NCBI GenBank assembly: GCA_964555935.1
Contig: CAZKUN010000219.1
Span: forward strand, 1-15,367
Reading direction: 5' to 3'
DNA: 15,367 nucleotides
DNA from: CAZKUN01 sp964555935
GTDB taxonomy: Bacteria; Armatimonadota; Zipacnadia; Zipacnadales; VGFC01
Below the pieces are notes generated by a model. That model saw nothing but the letters and a program-made list of their open reading frames with translations. It was not told the origin of the DNA and did no database searches. Of this stretch, positions 1 to 6,953 are shown piece after piece (the first letter of the stretch is position 1; each line of letters begins with the position of its first letter). A program made the translations under genes and the position numbers.

Positions 1-43
1 GGGGCCCCGAACGTCCCCCATTCGGCCCCTCCGACGGCGAACA

Positions 44-70
44 GCCGCGGGCACGAATGCCCGCGCCACG
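44..70 (-). repeat. Stem-loop repeat copy A, after the stop of unit 1
   Basis: The arms GCGGGCA (47-53) and TGCCCGC (58-64) are perfectly complementary around a CGAA loop, and C46/G65 extends the stem to 8 bp. The flank CGCCACG (64-70) matches the other copies near 6761-6950. On the minus strand the element starts about 6 bases after the TAG of the 76-1773 gene, so it would lie in that gene's 3' untranslated RNA. There is no T-run after the stem, so it is not a canonical intrinsic terminator. It may be a REP-like element or a 3'-end structure. Confidence 0.75.
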
Positions 71-75
71 GTGGA

Positions 76-1773
76 CTAGGGCGCGCGATCGAGCGCAGCC
101 TGGTAGAAGGCCATCGCCTGTTCGTAGGCCTCGACGGCCCCGGCCTTGCGGGCGTCGGTGGTGTATCGCGCTTCCTCTTTGCACCACGCCAGACTTGTCG
201 TCATGCGCGCGATCATGTACTCGGCGCTCGCGCGAACGGCGGGCGGCTCGCCGTCGATGAGCATCCACACCGGGCTCGAGTGCGCGGCGGTCACCGCGTT
301 CTCCCAGTTGTTGGGATCGTAGCGCCTGTGCCCAACGCGAAGCGCCAGCCAGCAGCTCGCCTCCACCACCAAGTCCATCGCGACCTCAACGCGCTTCTCG
401 TCCGCCTTGACGGGCTGATCGCTGATGACTTCACCGTTCTTCACGATCTGGAAATACAGGATCGGCTTCTCCGTGTAGCATTCGGCCTTGAGATGGATGG
501 TGTGCGGACCCGCGCCCGTCAACTCAACCGTAGAGCCCGGCGACTGTTCATCAACGGTAAACTCGATCAGCGGCCCGTTCGTGACGAACGTGCGCCCACG
601 CCGGAGGGCGTCGATGAAGCCATCGTGGGTGGGCTCATCCACCTTCGCATACGTCCGCACTCCCCCACCCACCACGCGGCTGGCGCTCATTTTGTCCGTG
701 CCGCCGCACAGCGGAAGCCGCGCGCCGCAGTTCAGCATGTGGTACCACATCTGGCCCGCGCCGGTCAGCTCGTGCCCCGGCGCCTCGATGTCCTGACGCG
801 TCTTCGGCCCGCGCTCCACCATGTCCGGCACCGCAAACTCCACGCCGTCGAGCTTGCCAAGCGCCGCGCTCACGGGTGACGCGTAGCCCGGCCAATACTG
901 GTAATGCGCGTGGAATACGAGCCCTGTCTGCTCGTGCAACCTCTCCCACACTTCCCAGTTGAATGGCTCGTGGGGGCGCGGTTCCTGCTCCGGGAGTTCC
1001 TGCCCGGTGTAGCCCTGGATGGGGCGGATCGGTTCTTTCATGTTGAGCGTGGTGAGATGCCCTTGTTGAGCGTCACGCTGTTCCTGGCTCACGTAGGCGA
1101 TCGCCGTGTCCGTCGACTCCTCGCTGATCTCGCCCGTCAGCATCCCTTGCCGCAGCAGCGGGTGACCGGGTCCGATGAACATCAGGTTCACGTAGTCCAG
1201 CGCCTCGACATCCATCTGCCGAACCGCGCCAATCGGCGTCAGATTGTGCACGTGCGTGTCGCCCGACATCCACCCGCGCTCGCGCATGTTGATCCCGCGT
1301 TTGAGCGTGAATGTTCGCTCCACTTCGCCCTCTGCGTCCGCCAGGTCGATCTGCAGGCGCGGACGCTCGTACTCCAGCCCGCGGACGATCTCGATGCTCA
1401 GATCGTCCGCGGCCGGCAGACTCGCCTCAAAGCGCCCGTCCTCGAGCAACGCCCAGCCCTTCCCCCGGTTATTGAGGTCAGGCTCGTGGCTGATGTTCGA
1501 GTTGTAGATGCGCTCTTTCGGCAACTCTACGTGGCCCGCCGGGGCGTAGTACTTACCCTCCGCGTCCTCGATGTGGATCCTACATGGCAGCGATTCGCCT
1601 GTGTCCGCGTCCACCACTTCGGCCTTCAGCAGCACGGTCTCCCGCGCCGCCGGCTCCGCCACCGAATCGTCTGACACGCCATGCCGCCACGCCAGCAGCG
1701 CCACGACCACCACCGCCCCAGCGACTGTGATCAGCGACGCTCCGAGTTGTCGACCCGACTGTTGCGCTTGCAT
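76..1773 (-). CDS. CehA/McbA-like PHP-type metallohydrolase, membrane-anchored or exported
   Basis: This is a 565-aa protein. The start is ATG at 1773, with AGG five bases upstream; an in-frame TTG at 1848 gives 25 more residues but has no ribosome site. Residues about 10-29 are one hydrophobic stretch (signal anchor or signal peptide). About 45-165 looks like a beta-rich N-terminal domain. The PHP-type domain follows with GDTHVHN (metal-binding H174 and H176), FHAHYQYWPG (H288, H290) and GGTDKMSASRVVGGG (D360). The segment ALRRGRTFVTNGPLIEF near 390-405 is typical of CehA/McbA-family proteins. The founding member CehA hydrolyses carbaryl, but most relatives have unknown substrates, so none is assigned. 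The gene stands alone, diverges from a second PHP protein at 1903, and ends in repeat copy A. Confidence 0.8.
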   Translation of the reverse strand: MQAQQSGRQLGASLITVAGAVVVVALLAWRHGVSDDSVAEPAARETVLLKAEVVDADTGESLPCRIHIEDAEGKYYAPAGHVELPKERIYNSNISHEPDLNNRGKGWALLEDGRFEASLPAADDLSIEIVRGLEYERPRLQIDLADAEGEVERTFTLKRGINMRERGWMSGDTHVHNLTPIGAVRQMDVEALDYVNLMFIGPGHPLLRQGMLTGEISEESTDTAIAYVSQEQRDAQQGHLTTLNMKEPIRPIQGYTGQELPEQEPRPHEPFNWEVWERLHEQTGLVFHAHYQYWPGYASPVSAALGKLDGVEFAVPDMVERGPKTRQDIEAPGHELTGAGQMWYHMLNCGARLPLCGGTDKMSASRVVGGGVRTYAKVDEPTHDGFIDALRRGRTFVTNGPLIEFTVDEQSPGSTVELTGAGPHTIHLKAECYTEKPILYFQIVKNGEVISDQPVKADEKRVEVAMDLVVEASCWLALRVGHRRYDPNNWENAVTAAHSSPVWMLIDGEPPAVRASAEYMIARMTTSLAWCKEEARYTTDARKAGAVEAYEQAMAFYQAALDRAP

Positions 1774-1776
1774 GAG

Positions 1777-1842
1777 CACCTGCCCGAGTTGGATTGGCGA
1801 TACACTTCGCACTCCGCCACCAGCCACCTCCACCGGCAGGTG
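1777..1842 (-). promoter_or_regulatory. Possible 5'-UTR pairing that masks the ribosome site of the CehA-like gene
   Basis: On minus-strand RNA, CACCTGCC (1842-1835) is exactly complementary to GGCAGGTG (1784-1777), which contains the AGG ribosome-binding core just before the ATG at 1773. The 50-nt loop between them holds the GG-rich stretch. If transcription starts upstream of 1842, the pair could hide the ribosome site. Eight base pairs can arise by chance in GC-rich DNA, and the same pair could instead be two half-sites for a DNA-binding protein. Confidence 0.25.
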
Positions 1843-1890
1843 TGGCAACGCGTCCGCGCGAAACGAGTGCCATCAGGCGTCAGCGGCGCC

Positions 1891-1896
1891 AAGGAG
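1891..1896 (+). promoter_or_regulatory. Ribosome binding site fixing the start at 1903
   Basis: AAGGAG lies six bases before ATG 1903, which opens a clean signal peptide (MIRRCAITCIAFIALAAPSFA). This rejects the longer open frame that begins at 1681 and would cover the whole divergent intergenic region. Confidence 0.85.
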
Positions 1897-1902
1897 ACCT
1901 CC

Positions 1903-4614
1903 ATGATCCGAAGATGCGCGATCACGTGCATTGCTTTCATCGCCCTCGCAGCCCCGAGCTTTGCCGAGGACTTCTCCGTCCTCGTCAAGGTCGGTCTCAA
2001 GGACACGGAGCCGACCGACTGGTCCGGCAAGGTCACCCTCGACGGCGGCACCATCGCCGACGTGACGGGCTGGCGGCTCACGGGGAAGGACGAGGTGGGG
2101 GCCGACGGCACGTGGTCGTTGACCACTGACGCCGTCCCGCAGACGAAGAAACCCCAAACCACGCCCGGCGGCATCATCGTCAGCGGCGATGCTCAGGCCG
2201 GCGCGCTGCTCCACCTCACTGTTGGCGATGTGACCTGGGACGTCGCGCTGTCCGGCCTCGCGTTCGGCGCGCCGTCGGTGCATGATAGCAGGAAGTTCTC
2301 CGCCCAACTCGCCCCGCGTTACCACGTGCTATCCGGCGAGACGGGCGAGGACGATTACCCCGCCGCCTGCGCGCTGCCCGATGGCGGGATCTTCGCCGTG
2401 TGGCAGTCGTTCGACGGGACGGAAGACAAGCTTCTCTGGGCGACCATGGAGGATGGCGCCTGGTCCAAGGCCCAACCCATCCCTCGCCTCACGGGCGACC
2501 TCTACCAGCCAAAGTGCGCCGCGGATTCATCGGGCGCTGTTCTCGTTACCTGCCCGCGCTTCGTGAACGATACATACACGCTCCAGGCCGTCCGCCTGAC
2601 CGGCGGCAAGTGGTCCAAGCCGACCGGCATCTCCACCGGCGCGGGCCACTCCTTCAACCAGGCCATGTCCGCGGACACTGCGGGCAACGTGTACTGCGCC
2701 TGGCAGCAGTACCAGGGCGCGTCATCCGACATCCTGCTGGCCGTCTGCAACGACGGCAAGTGGGACAAGCCGCAAGTTGTCGCCGATTCGCCCGGCAATG
2801 AGTGGAGTCCTTGCCTCGCCTCAGGCGCCGCAGGAACATGGGTCGCCTGGGACACGTACATGAACGGGAGCTACGATATCTACGCCGCTCCCATCGTCGA
2901 CGGCGAGCCCGAAGACGCCGTGGCCATCGCCGCCTCGCCGCGCTTCGAGGCGAAGGCGTCCGTCGCGTGTGACGACGCGGGTCGCGTGTGGATCGCCTGG
3001 CAGGACGCTGGTGAAAACTGGGGCAAGGACACGGGCTACACCGTTCCCAAGGATCAACCGAACCAGGCGCTGTACCGCGAGCGCAATGTCAAGGTCGCTT
3101 GCATCGAGGCTGGCCAGCTCAAGGCCGCGCCCGCCTTCGACATTGTCACTCCCGACGGCCAGAGCGGGATGAAGGAGGAGCCTCGTCTCGCGGCCGATGC
3201 GAGCGGGCGCGTCTGGCTGACGTTCCGGCACCCGACTGGCTTCCGGAAGCTTAGCGGGAGGAAGGTCCGCAACCGCCGCGCGTGGGAGGACTACCTCACC
3301 TACCTTGACGGCGAGAAGTGGGCCACTCCCCTGTACTTCCCCGACCGCATCACTCGCATCGATACGTTCCCGGCGATCGTCCCGACCGCCGGTGGCGTGA
3401 CGATGGTATGCCACACGGACGGCCGGACGATCGCGGACGCGCGGCAGATGACGCGCAACTCCGTCTACGCCACGACGCTGGCTGACGACGCGCCGGCGAA
3501 AGACCCCGTGTTCGCGGACCTCGGCTTCCCGGAGCCGGCAATTGTGCGTGAGGACGAAGCCGCCGACCTCGCGCGCGTCCGCAACTACACGGCGGACATC
3601 GCAGGCACCACCCTCAAGCTCGTCCGCGGCGACACTCATCGCCATACGGAGATCTCGTGGGACGGCAACGGAGACGGCTCGATCCTCGACACGTATCGAT
3701 ACTTCATCGACGCGGTCGCGCTGGAGTTCTTCCTCGCGTCGGACCACAACCAACGCACGGGGATCGACATCGAGTACATCCGTCGGCGGAGTTTCAAGCT
3801 CGCCGAACTCCACACCAACCCACCCGTCTTCCACGCGTACTTCGGATACGAGCGGTCGCTCGGATACCCCAACGGGCACCGCAACGTGCTGCGGTCGACA
3901 CGCGACTACCCATCGTATCGGATGACCGGCAACGCGAACGACCTGCCGGGGCTCTATGAGTACTGCCGCAAGTACGGCGCGCTGACCATCGCGCACACGA
4001 CGGGCTCAAACCACGGCACGAACTGGTACGCGTACGACCGAGAACTCGAACCCGTCGTCGAGATCTTCCAGGGCTGCCGCACGAACTACGAATACGAGGG
4101 CGCCCCAAAATCCGCGACCCCCGGCGACCGGCAGGCCTTCAACACCGGTTACCAACCGGAGGGCTTCATCTGGCGCGCGTGGCAGCGCGACCAACGGCTC
4201 GGGATCATCTCAAGCTCGGACCACGGCTCGACCCACTACTCGTACGCCTGCGTGTTCACCGAGGACGTATCGCGCCGGGGAATCCTGGAGGCGATGCGCG
4301 CTCGGCACACCTTCGGCGCGAACGACAACATCATCATCGACGTGCGCGTCGGCGAGCATCTCATGGGTGAAGAATGGACCCAGGCCGACCCGCCCGAGTT
4401 GGACGTCAATGTGCTCGGCACGGGCAAGATCGACCGCATCGATCTCATCAAGGACTACCAGTTCGCGTACACCAGCCGTCCGGATGGAGCCGACGCGAAC
4501 TTCACCTGGATGGACAACGACTTCGAGGACGGAACGCATCTGTACTACGTCCGCGTCGAGCAGGCCGACACCAGCCTCGCATGGGCAAGCCCTGTCTGGA
4601 TCACCAAGGGGTAA
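1903..4614 (+). CDS. Secreted beta-propeller/PHP-domain protein (DUF3604-like)
   Basis: This is a 903-aa exported protein with signal peptide 1-21 (cleavage likely after PSFA). Residues about 145-530 hold repeated propeller-blade signatures of the type S-x-A-x-D-x-x-G-x-V-W-x-A-W (for example 352-366, and D432/G435 with VWLTF), resembling sialidase-like or BNR-like propellers. Residues about 570-800 form a PHP-type metal domain: GDTHRHTE (H579, H581), ASDHN (D614, H615), FGYE (E650), AHTTG (H698) and SSDHGSTH (D773, H774). About 830-903 looks like a small beta domain. The order fits DUF3604-like proteins, whose substrates are mostly unknown. I infer a hydrolase guided by a propeller. It leads the three-gene plus-strand operon; the next gene begins 18 nt after its stop. 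Confidence 0.75.
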   Translation: MIRRCAITCIAFIALAAPSFAEDFSVLVKVGLKDTEPTDWSGKVTLDGGTIADVTGWRLTGKDEVGADGTWSLTTDAVPQTKKPQTTPGGIIVSGDAQAGALLHLTVGDVTWDVALSGLAFGAPSVHDSRKFSAQLAPRYHVLSGETGEDDYPAACALPDGGIFAVWQSFDGTEDKLLWATMEDGAWSKAQPIPRLTGDLYQPKCAADSSGAVLVTCPRFVNDTYTLQAVRLTGGKWSKPTGISTGAGHSFNQAMSADTAGNVYCAWQQYQGASSDILLAVCNDGKWDKPQVVADSPGNEWSPCLASGAAGTWVAWDTYMNGSYDIYAAPIVDGEPEDAVAIAASPRFEAKASVACDDAGRVWIAWQDAGENWGKDTGYTVPKDQPNQALYRERNVKVACIEAGQLKAAPAFDIVTPDGQSGMKEEPRLAADASGRVWLTFRHPTGFRKLSGRKVRNRRAWEDYLTYLDGEKWATPLYFPDRITRIDTFPAIVPTAGGVTMVCHTDGRTIADARQMTRNSVYATTLADDAPAKDPVFADLGFPEPAIVREDEAADLARVRNYTADIAGTTLKLVRGDTHRHTEISWDGNGDGSILDTYRYFIDAVALEFFLASDHNQRTGIDIEYIRRRSFKLAELHTNPPVFHAYFGYERSLGYPNGHRNVLRSTRDYPSYRMTGNANDLPGLYEYCRKYGALTIAHTTGSNHGTNWYAYDRELEPVVEIFQGCRTNYEYEGAPKSATPGDRQAFNTGYQPEGFIWRAWQRDQRLGIISSSDHGSTHYSYACVFTEDVSRRGILEAMRARHTFGANDNIIIDVRVGEHLMGEEWTQADPPELDVNVLGTGKIDRIDLIKDYQFAYTSRPDGADANFTWMDNDFEDGTHLYYVRVEQADTSLAWASPVWITKG

Positions 4615-4632
4615 GGACGAACGGAGCCAACC

Positions 4633-5730
4633 ATGAGACCGATGATCGCCCTGGTAATCGTTAGCGTGCTTGCGCCGGCCGCCTCTGCAACCGTCATCTT
4701 CGAGGACTCGTTTGAGACCCTCGACGAGCGCTGGGTGGAGAACATCCACGGAGGCGAGGGCACGATTGAGATCGTCGAAGGAGGCGTCGACGGCAAGTGC
4801 CTCAAGGTCACGAGCCAGGGCGCGACCGTCTATCTCACCACCGACTTCGACCCACAGCTCCACGCAGGCACCACGGTCGAGGTAACGGGCATGGTGAAGC
4901 TAGACAACGTGATCGTGGGACCGCGGGACTACTCCACTGCCAAGTTCCACATCGGCGAGACGCCTCCCAAGCCGCGCCCTGCGATCAACCACGCCGAGCG
5001 GTGGCTTGGCACGTCGGATTGGGCGCAGAAGAAACTGACGGCGACACTCGATGAGGACAGCGCGCGCATCTGGCTGGACCTGGGCATTCAGGGCGGCACG
5101 GGCACTGTCTACTTCGACAACCTCGTCGTGAAGGACACCTTCGGGAAGGGCCGGCCCGTGAGCCTGAAATCCGCCGCGAACACGGGCCGCAGCGATGGCA
5201 TCGCGGGCGACGGCAAGGGCAGCTTCCTGGACCTCGGAGTGAACGATCTATACCACCTGCCCCAGGGGAACCTGGAGACTGACTCCGTCACGTTCTACGT
5301 CCCCAAGCATGGCGACAACGGCGGGCAGACATGTGTCATCCTCAAGGGCGAGCAGCGGCCCGACTTCCCGGAGAAGACGGAGCCAATTCCTGTCGGCAAG
5401 AGGGTCGGTAGCCTCGGCCTCCTCCACGCCTCCGCCTTCGCGACCGACGGCGACGCGTGCCTCACTTACACGATTACGTATGGCGATGGCGAGAGCGAGA
5501 CGCTCGACATCGTCGCCGGCACGAACATCTCGAACTTCGACCAGCCACGTGACCTCGAGGCGTCTCTCCTCGTCTGGCACGGAACGAACGGAGCAGGCGC
5601 AGCGGTTGGTGCCGGCATGGTCGAGTGGAAGAACCCGCGTCCCGACGTGGCAATCGAATCCATCACCATCACATCCGCGGGCAATGGGGTGCCGATCGTC
5701 TTGGCGATCACCCATGTACCCGCCCGCTAG
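4633..5730 (+). CDS. Secreted two-domain beta-sandwich protein, CBM-like
   Basis: This is a 365-aa protein with signal peptide 1-19 (cleavage after APAASA). GGAG (4623-4626) lies six bases before the ATG. Residues about 20-168 look like a jelly-roll carbohydrate-binding-type domain: it opens with VIFEDSFETLDERW and closes with TVYFDNLVVKD, an ending common in such modules. Residues about 175-365 form a second beta-rich domain with SFLDLGVNDLYHLPQG and QTCVILKG, a pattern I associate with beta-domains appended to exported glycan-active proteins in planctomycete-like bacteria. No catalytic motif is visible. A role in binding glycans or supporting the preceding PHP protein is inferred from the fold and the operon position. 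The exact family is not recognised. Confidence 0.65.
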   Translation: MRPMIALVIVSVLAPAASATVIFEDSFETLDERWVENIHGGEGTIEIVEGGVDGKCLKVTSQGATVYLTTDFDPQLHAGTTVEVTGMVKLDNVIVGPRDYSTAKFHIGETPPKPRPAINHAERWLGTSDWAQKKLTATLDEDSARIWLDLGIQGGTGTVYFDNLVVKDTFGKGRPVSLKSAANTGRSDGIAGDGKGSFLDLGVNDLYHLPQGNLETDSVTFYVPKHGDNGGQTCVILKGEQRPDFPEKTEPIPVGKRVGSLGLLHASAFATDGDACLTYTITYGDGESETLDIVAGTNISNFDQPRDLEASLLVWHGTNGAGAAVGAGMVEWKNPRPDVAIESITITSAGNGVPIVLAITHVPAR

Positions 5731-5740
5731 CACCATCACA

Positions 5741-5745
5741 AGGAG
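5741..5745 (+). promoter_or_regulatory. Ribosome binding site fixing the start at 5753
   Basis: AGGAG lies seven bases before ATG 5753, where the dehydrogenase N-terminus (VGLGGIG) begins. The open frame runs back to 5309, but that part overlaps the real upstream gene in another frame and shows no family resemblance. Confidence 0.85.
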
Positions 5746-5752
5746 ACCCAAA

Positions 5753-6754
5753 ATGGCTCGTGAAGTCCCGCTCAAGATTGGCATCGTCGGCCTCGGTGGC
5801 ATCGGCAACAACCACGCCGACTGCTACACGAACAACGAGAGCGCCGGGGTCGTGGCTGTCTGTGACATCCAGCAGGACCGCGCCGACGCGGCGGCCGAGC
5901 GTCTGAATTGCCCGGCGTTCTACAGCATCGCCGACATGCTGGCCTCGGACGTGACGCTTGACGCCTGCAGCATGTGCACGGCCGGGACCGAGAATGGCGG
6001 CGACCACTACCAGGCGACGATGGAGCTGCTGGCGGCTGGACTGCCGGTACTCGGCGAGAAACCCATCAGCAACAACCTGGACCACGCCCGGGAGATGGTC
6101 GCGCTGGCGAGGGAGAAGAACGTCCCGTACGCGATCAACCTCAACCACCGCTTCACCCCCGCCGCCGAGAGGGCCAAGGGATGGTGCGAGGAGGGGCGGC
6201 TCGGGAAGCTCCACATGATCAAGATGCGGATGTGGATCAACAACCCAAACGAGTCGTCGCCGTGGTTCCACCTCCGCGCCCTCCACCCGCACTCATTCGA
6301 CGTCATGCGCTACTTCGCAGGTGACGTCAAGAGCGTCCAGTGCTTCTGCATGAAGGGCGAGAACCGGGAGATTTGGTCGAACGCAGTGATCAACCTGCAG
6401 TTTGAGAATGGGATGATCGGCCATCTGACGGGGAGCTACGACGCGGGTGGCACGTACGGACTGGAGCAGTGCGAGGTTGTTGGCTCCAAGGGCCGTTTTG
6501 TGCTGGACGAGGCGTGTGAGGTATTGACCTACTACGACCGCAACTCGCCGTCCACCGAGACCTTCGTCAACCTCGGCGGGATGACGACCTTCGGCCAGAC
6601 GTTCCAGAGCCGCATCAATGCCTGGGTTGACCAACTCGTCAACGAGGTCGCGCCGGAGGATGTCGACGGTTCGGGGTCGGCCGGGCTCGCCGCTCAGCAG
6701 ATCATCGAGGCGGCGATCACGTCATTCGAGACGCACGCGGTGGTGGATCTGTAG
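5753..6754 (+). CDS. Gfo/Idh/MocA-family NAD(P)-dependent oxidoreductase
   Basis: This is a 333-aa cytosolic protein, the usual family length. Residues 8-20 (KIGIVGLGGIGNN) are the GxGxxG dinucleotide-binding loop at the start of a Rossmann fold. Residues 101-106 (GEKPIS) carry the family EKP motif with catalytic Lys103. LHPHSFDVMRYF (177-188) supplies the His/Asp active-site residues of the C-terminal alpha/beta domain. Members oxidise or reduce sugars, inositols and related polyols, and some act as NAD-dependent glycosidases; the substrate cannot be read here. There is no Tat or Sec signal, unlike its two exported operon partners, so it likely works on imported products. It is last in the plus-strand operon, 22 nt after the previous stop, and is followed by repeat copy B1. 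Confidence 0.92.
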   Translation: MAREVPLKIGIVGLGGIGNNHADCYTNNESAGVVAVCDIQQDRADAAAERLNCPAFYSIADMLASDVTLDACSMCTAGTENGGDHYQATMELLAAGLPVLGEKPISNNLDHAREMVALAREKNVPYAINLNHRFTPAAERAKGWCEEGRLGKLHMIKMRMWINNPNESSPWFHLRALHPHSFDVMRYFAGDVKSVQCFCMKGENREIWSNAVINLQFENGMIGHLTGSYDAGGTYGLEQCEVVGSKGRFVLDEACEVLTYYDRNSPSTETFVNLGGMTTFGQTFQSRINAWVDQLVNEVAPEDVDGSGSAGLAAQQIIEAAITSFETHAVVDL

Positions 6755-6760
6755 ATCGTA

Positions 6761-6787
6761 TCGTGGCGCAGGCATTCTTTCCTGCGG
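6761..6787 (+). repeat. Stem-loop repeat copy B1, after the stop of unit 2
   Basis: The element starts six bases after the TAG of the Gfo/Idh/MocA gene and reads TCGTGGCGCAGGCATTC in the gene's own sense. CGCAGG (6767-6772) pairs with CCTGCG (6781-6786); one mismatch at 6773/6780 makes the stem shorter than in the other copies. It is inverted relative to copies A, B2 and C in plus coordinates, but has the same orientation relative to its gene. Confidence 0.75.
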
Positions 6788-6803
6788 ACGTCAACCCGAA
6801 CTT

Positions 6804-6830
6804 CTGCAGGCAGAAATGCCTGCGCCACGA
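6804..6830 (-). repeat. Stem-loop repeat copy B2
   Basis: GCAGGCA (6806-6812) and TGCCTGC (6817-6823) form a perfect 7-bp stem around a GAAA loop, followed by the conserved GCGCCACGA. Its right part, AATGCCTGCGCCACGA (6815-6830), is the exact reverse complement of 6761-6776 in B1. B1 and B2 therefore form a 70-base inverted pair, as in paired REP (BIME-like) elements. It lies in the 3' region shared by the convergent units 2 and 3. Confidence 0.75.
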
Positions 6831-6845
6831 CGGGAAGCCCCACGA

Positions 6846-6867
6846 NNNNNNNNNNNNNNNNNNNNNN
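6846..6867. other. Assembly gap (22 N) next to a C8 run
   Basis: Twenty-two unknown bases sit inside the repeat cluster between the convergent units, followed at once by eight C (6868-6875). The flanks share a 17-of-20 repeated linker (6826-6845 and 6900-6919), so the assembler probably broke in similar repeat units. The true gap length, and so the copy number, is unknown. Confidence 0.95.
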
Positions 6868-6879
6868 CCCCCCCCAGCT

Positions 6880-6919
6880 CCCGCCAAAACGCCCTGCCCC
6901 ACGACGGTAAGCCCATCGA
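6880..6919 (-). repeat. Decayed stem-loop repeat copy with linker
   Basis: About 6882-6904 aligns to copy C with several changes (GCCAAAACGCCCTGCCCCACGA against GGCAAGAATGCCTGCGCCACGA); the stem is no longer well paired. The following linker, CACGACGGTAAGCCCATCGA (6900-6919), matches 6826-6845 at 17 of 20 positions. This shows that the repeated unit is longer than the stem-loop itself and was once tandemly arranged here. Confidence 0.5.
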
Positions 6920-6922
6920 ACG

Positions 6923-6950
6923 GCCGCAGGCAAGAATGCCTGCGCCACGA
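6923..6950 (-). repeat. Stem-loop repeat copy C, after the stop of unit 3
   Basis: GCAGGCA (6926-6932) and TGCCTGC (6937-6943) pair perfectly around an AGAA loop, and C6925/G6944 makes 8 bp. The conserved GCGCCACGA follows. On the minus strand it begins three bases after the TAG of the GH50-like gene at 6954, the last gene of unit 3. Orientation to its gene is the same as for copies A and B1. Confidence 0.78.
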
Positions 6951-6953
6951 GGG

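Larger units (their letters stand above)
1774..1902. promoter_or_regulatory. Divergent intergenic region, putative promoters of units 1 and 2
   Basis: This 129-base gap separates two divergent start codons, so both promoters should lie here. I see no convincing -35/-10 pair on either strand. It does hold the inverted pair CACCTGCC (1777-1784) / GGCAGGTG (1835-1842) and seven closely spaced CC pairs at 1814-1834 (GG on the minus strand). The role is inferred from layout, not from a recognised promoter motif. Confidence 0.5.

Noticed and set aside
1785..1845. Sigma-70-type promoter in the divergent region (TTGGAT, TACACT)
   Set aside because: The boxes are only about five bases apart and no pair with 16-18 base spacing is visible on either strand.
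1681..1902. 74-codon N-terminal extension of the propeller/PHP gene
   Set aside because: It would run across the divergent region into the opposite gene. AAGGAG and a clear signal peptide support ATG 1903.
2821..3996. 391-codon open frame on the minus strand
   Set aside because: It is antisense to the propeller/PHP gene, with low-complexity composition, no ribosome site and no family motif.
5309..5752. N-terminal extension of the Gfo/Idh/MocA frame
   Set aside because: It overlaps the secreted beta-sandwich gene in another frame and is Ser/Arg/Thr-rich. AGGAG before ATG 5753 and the VGLGGIG start fix the real N-terminus.
44..6950. CRISPR array made of the repeated hairpin units
   Set aside because: Copies are few, differ in sequence and orientation, lack regular spacers and are dispersed over 7 kb. 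No cas gene is present.
44..6950. Canonical intrinsic terminators
   Set aside because: The stems are followed by no T-run on the relevant strand, so they are listed as repeats with a possible 3'-end role instead.
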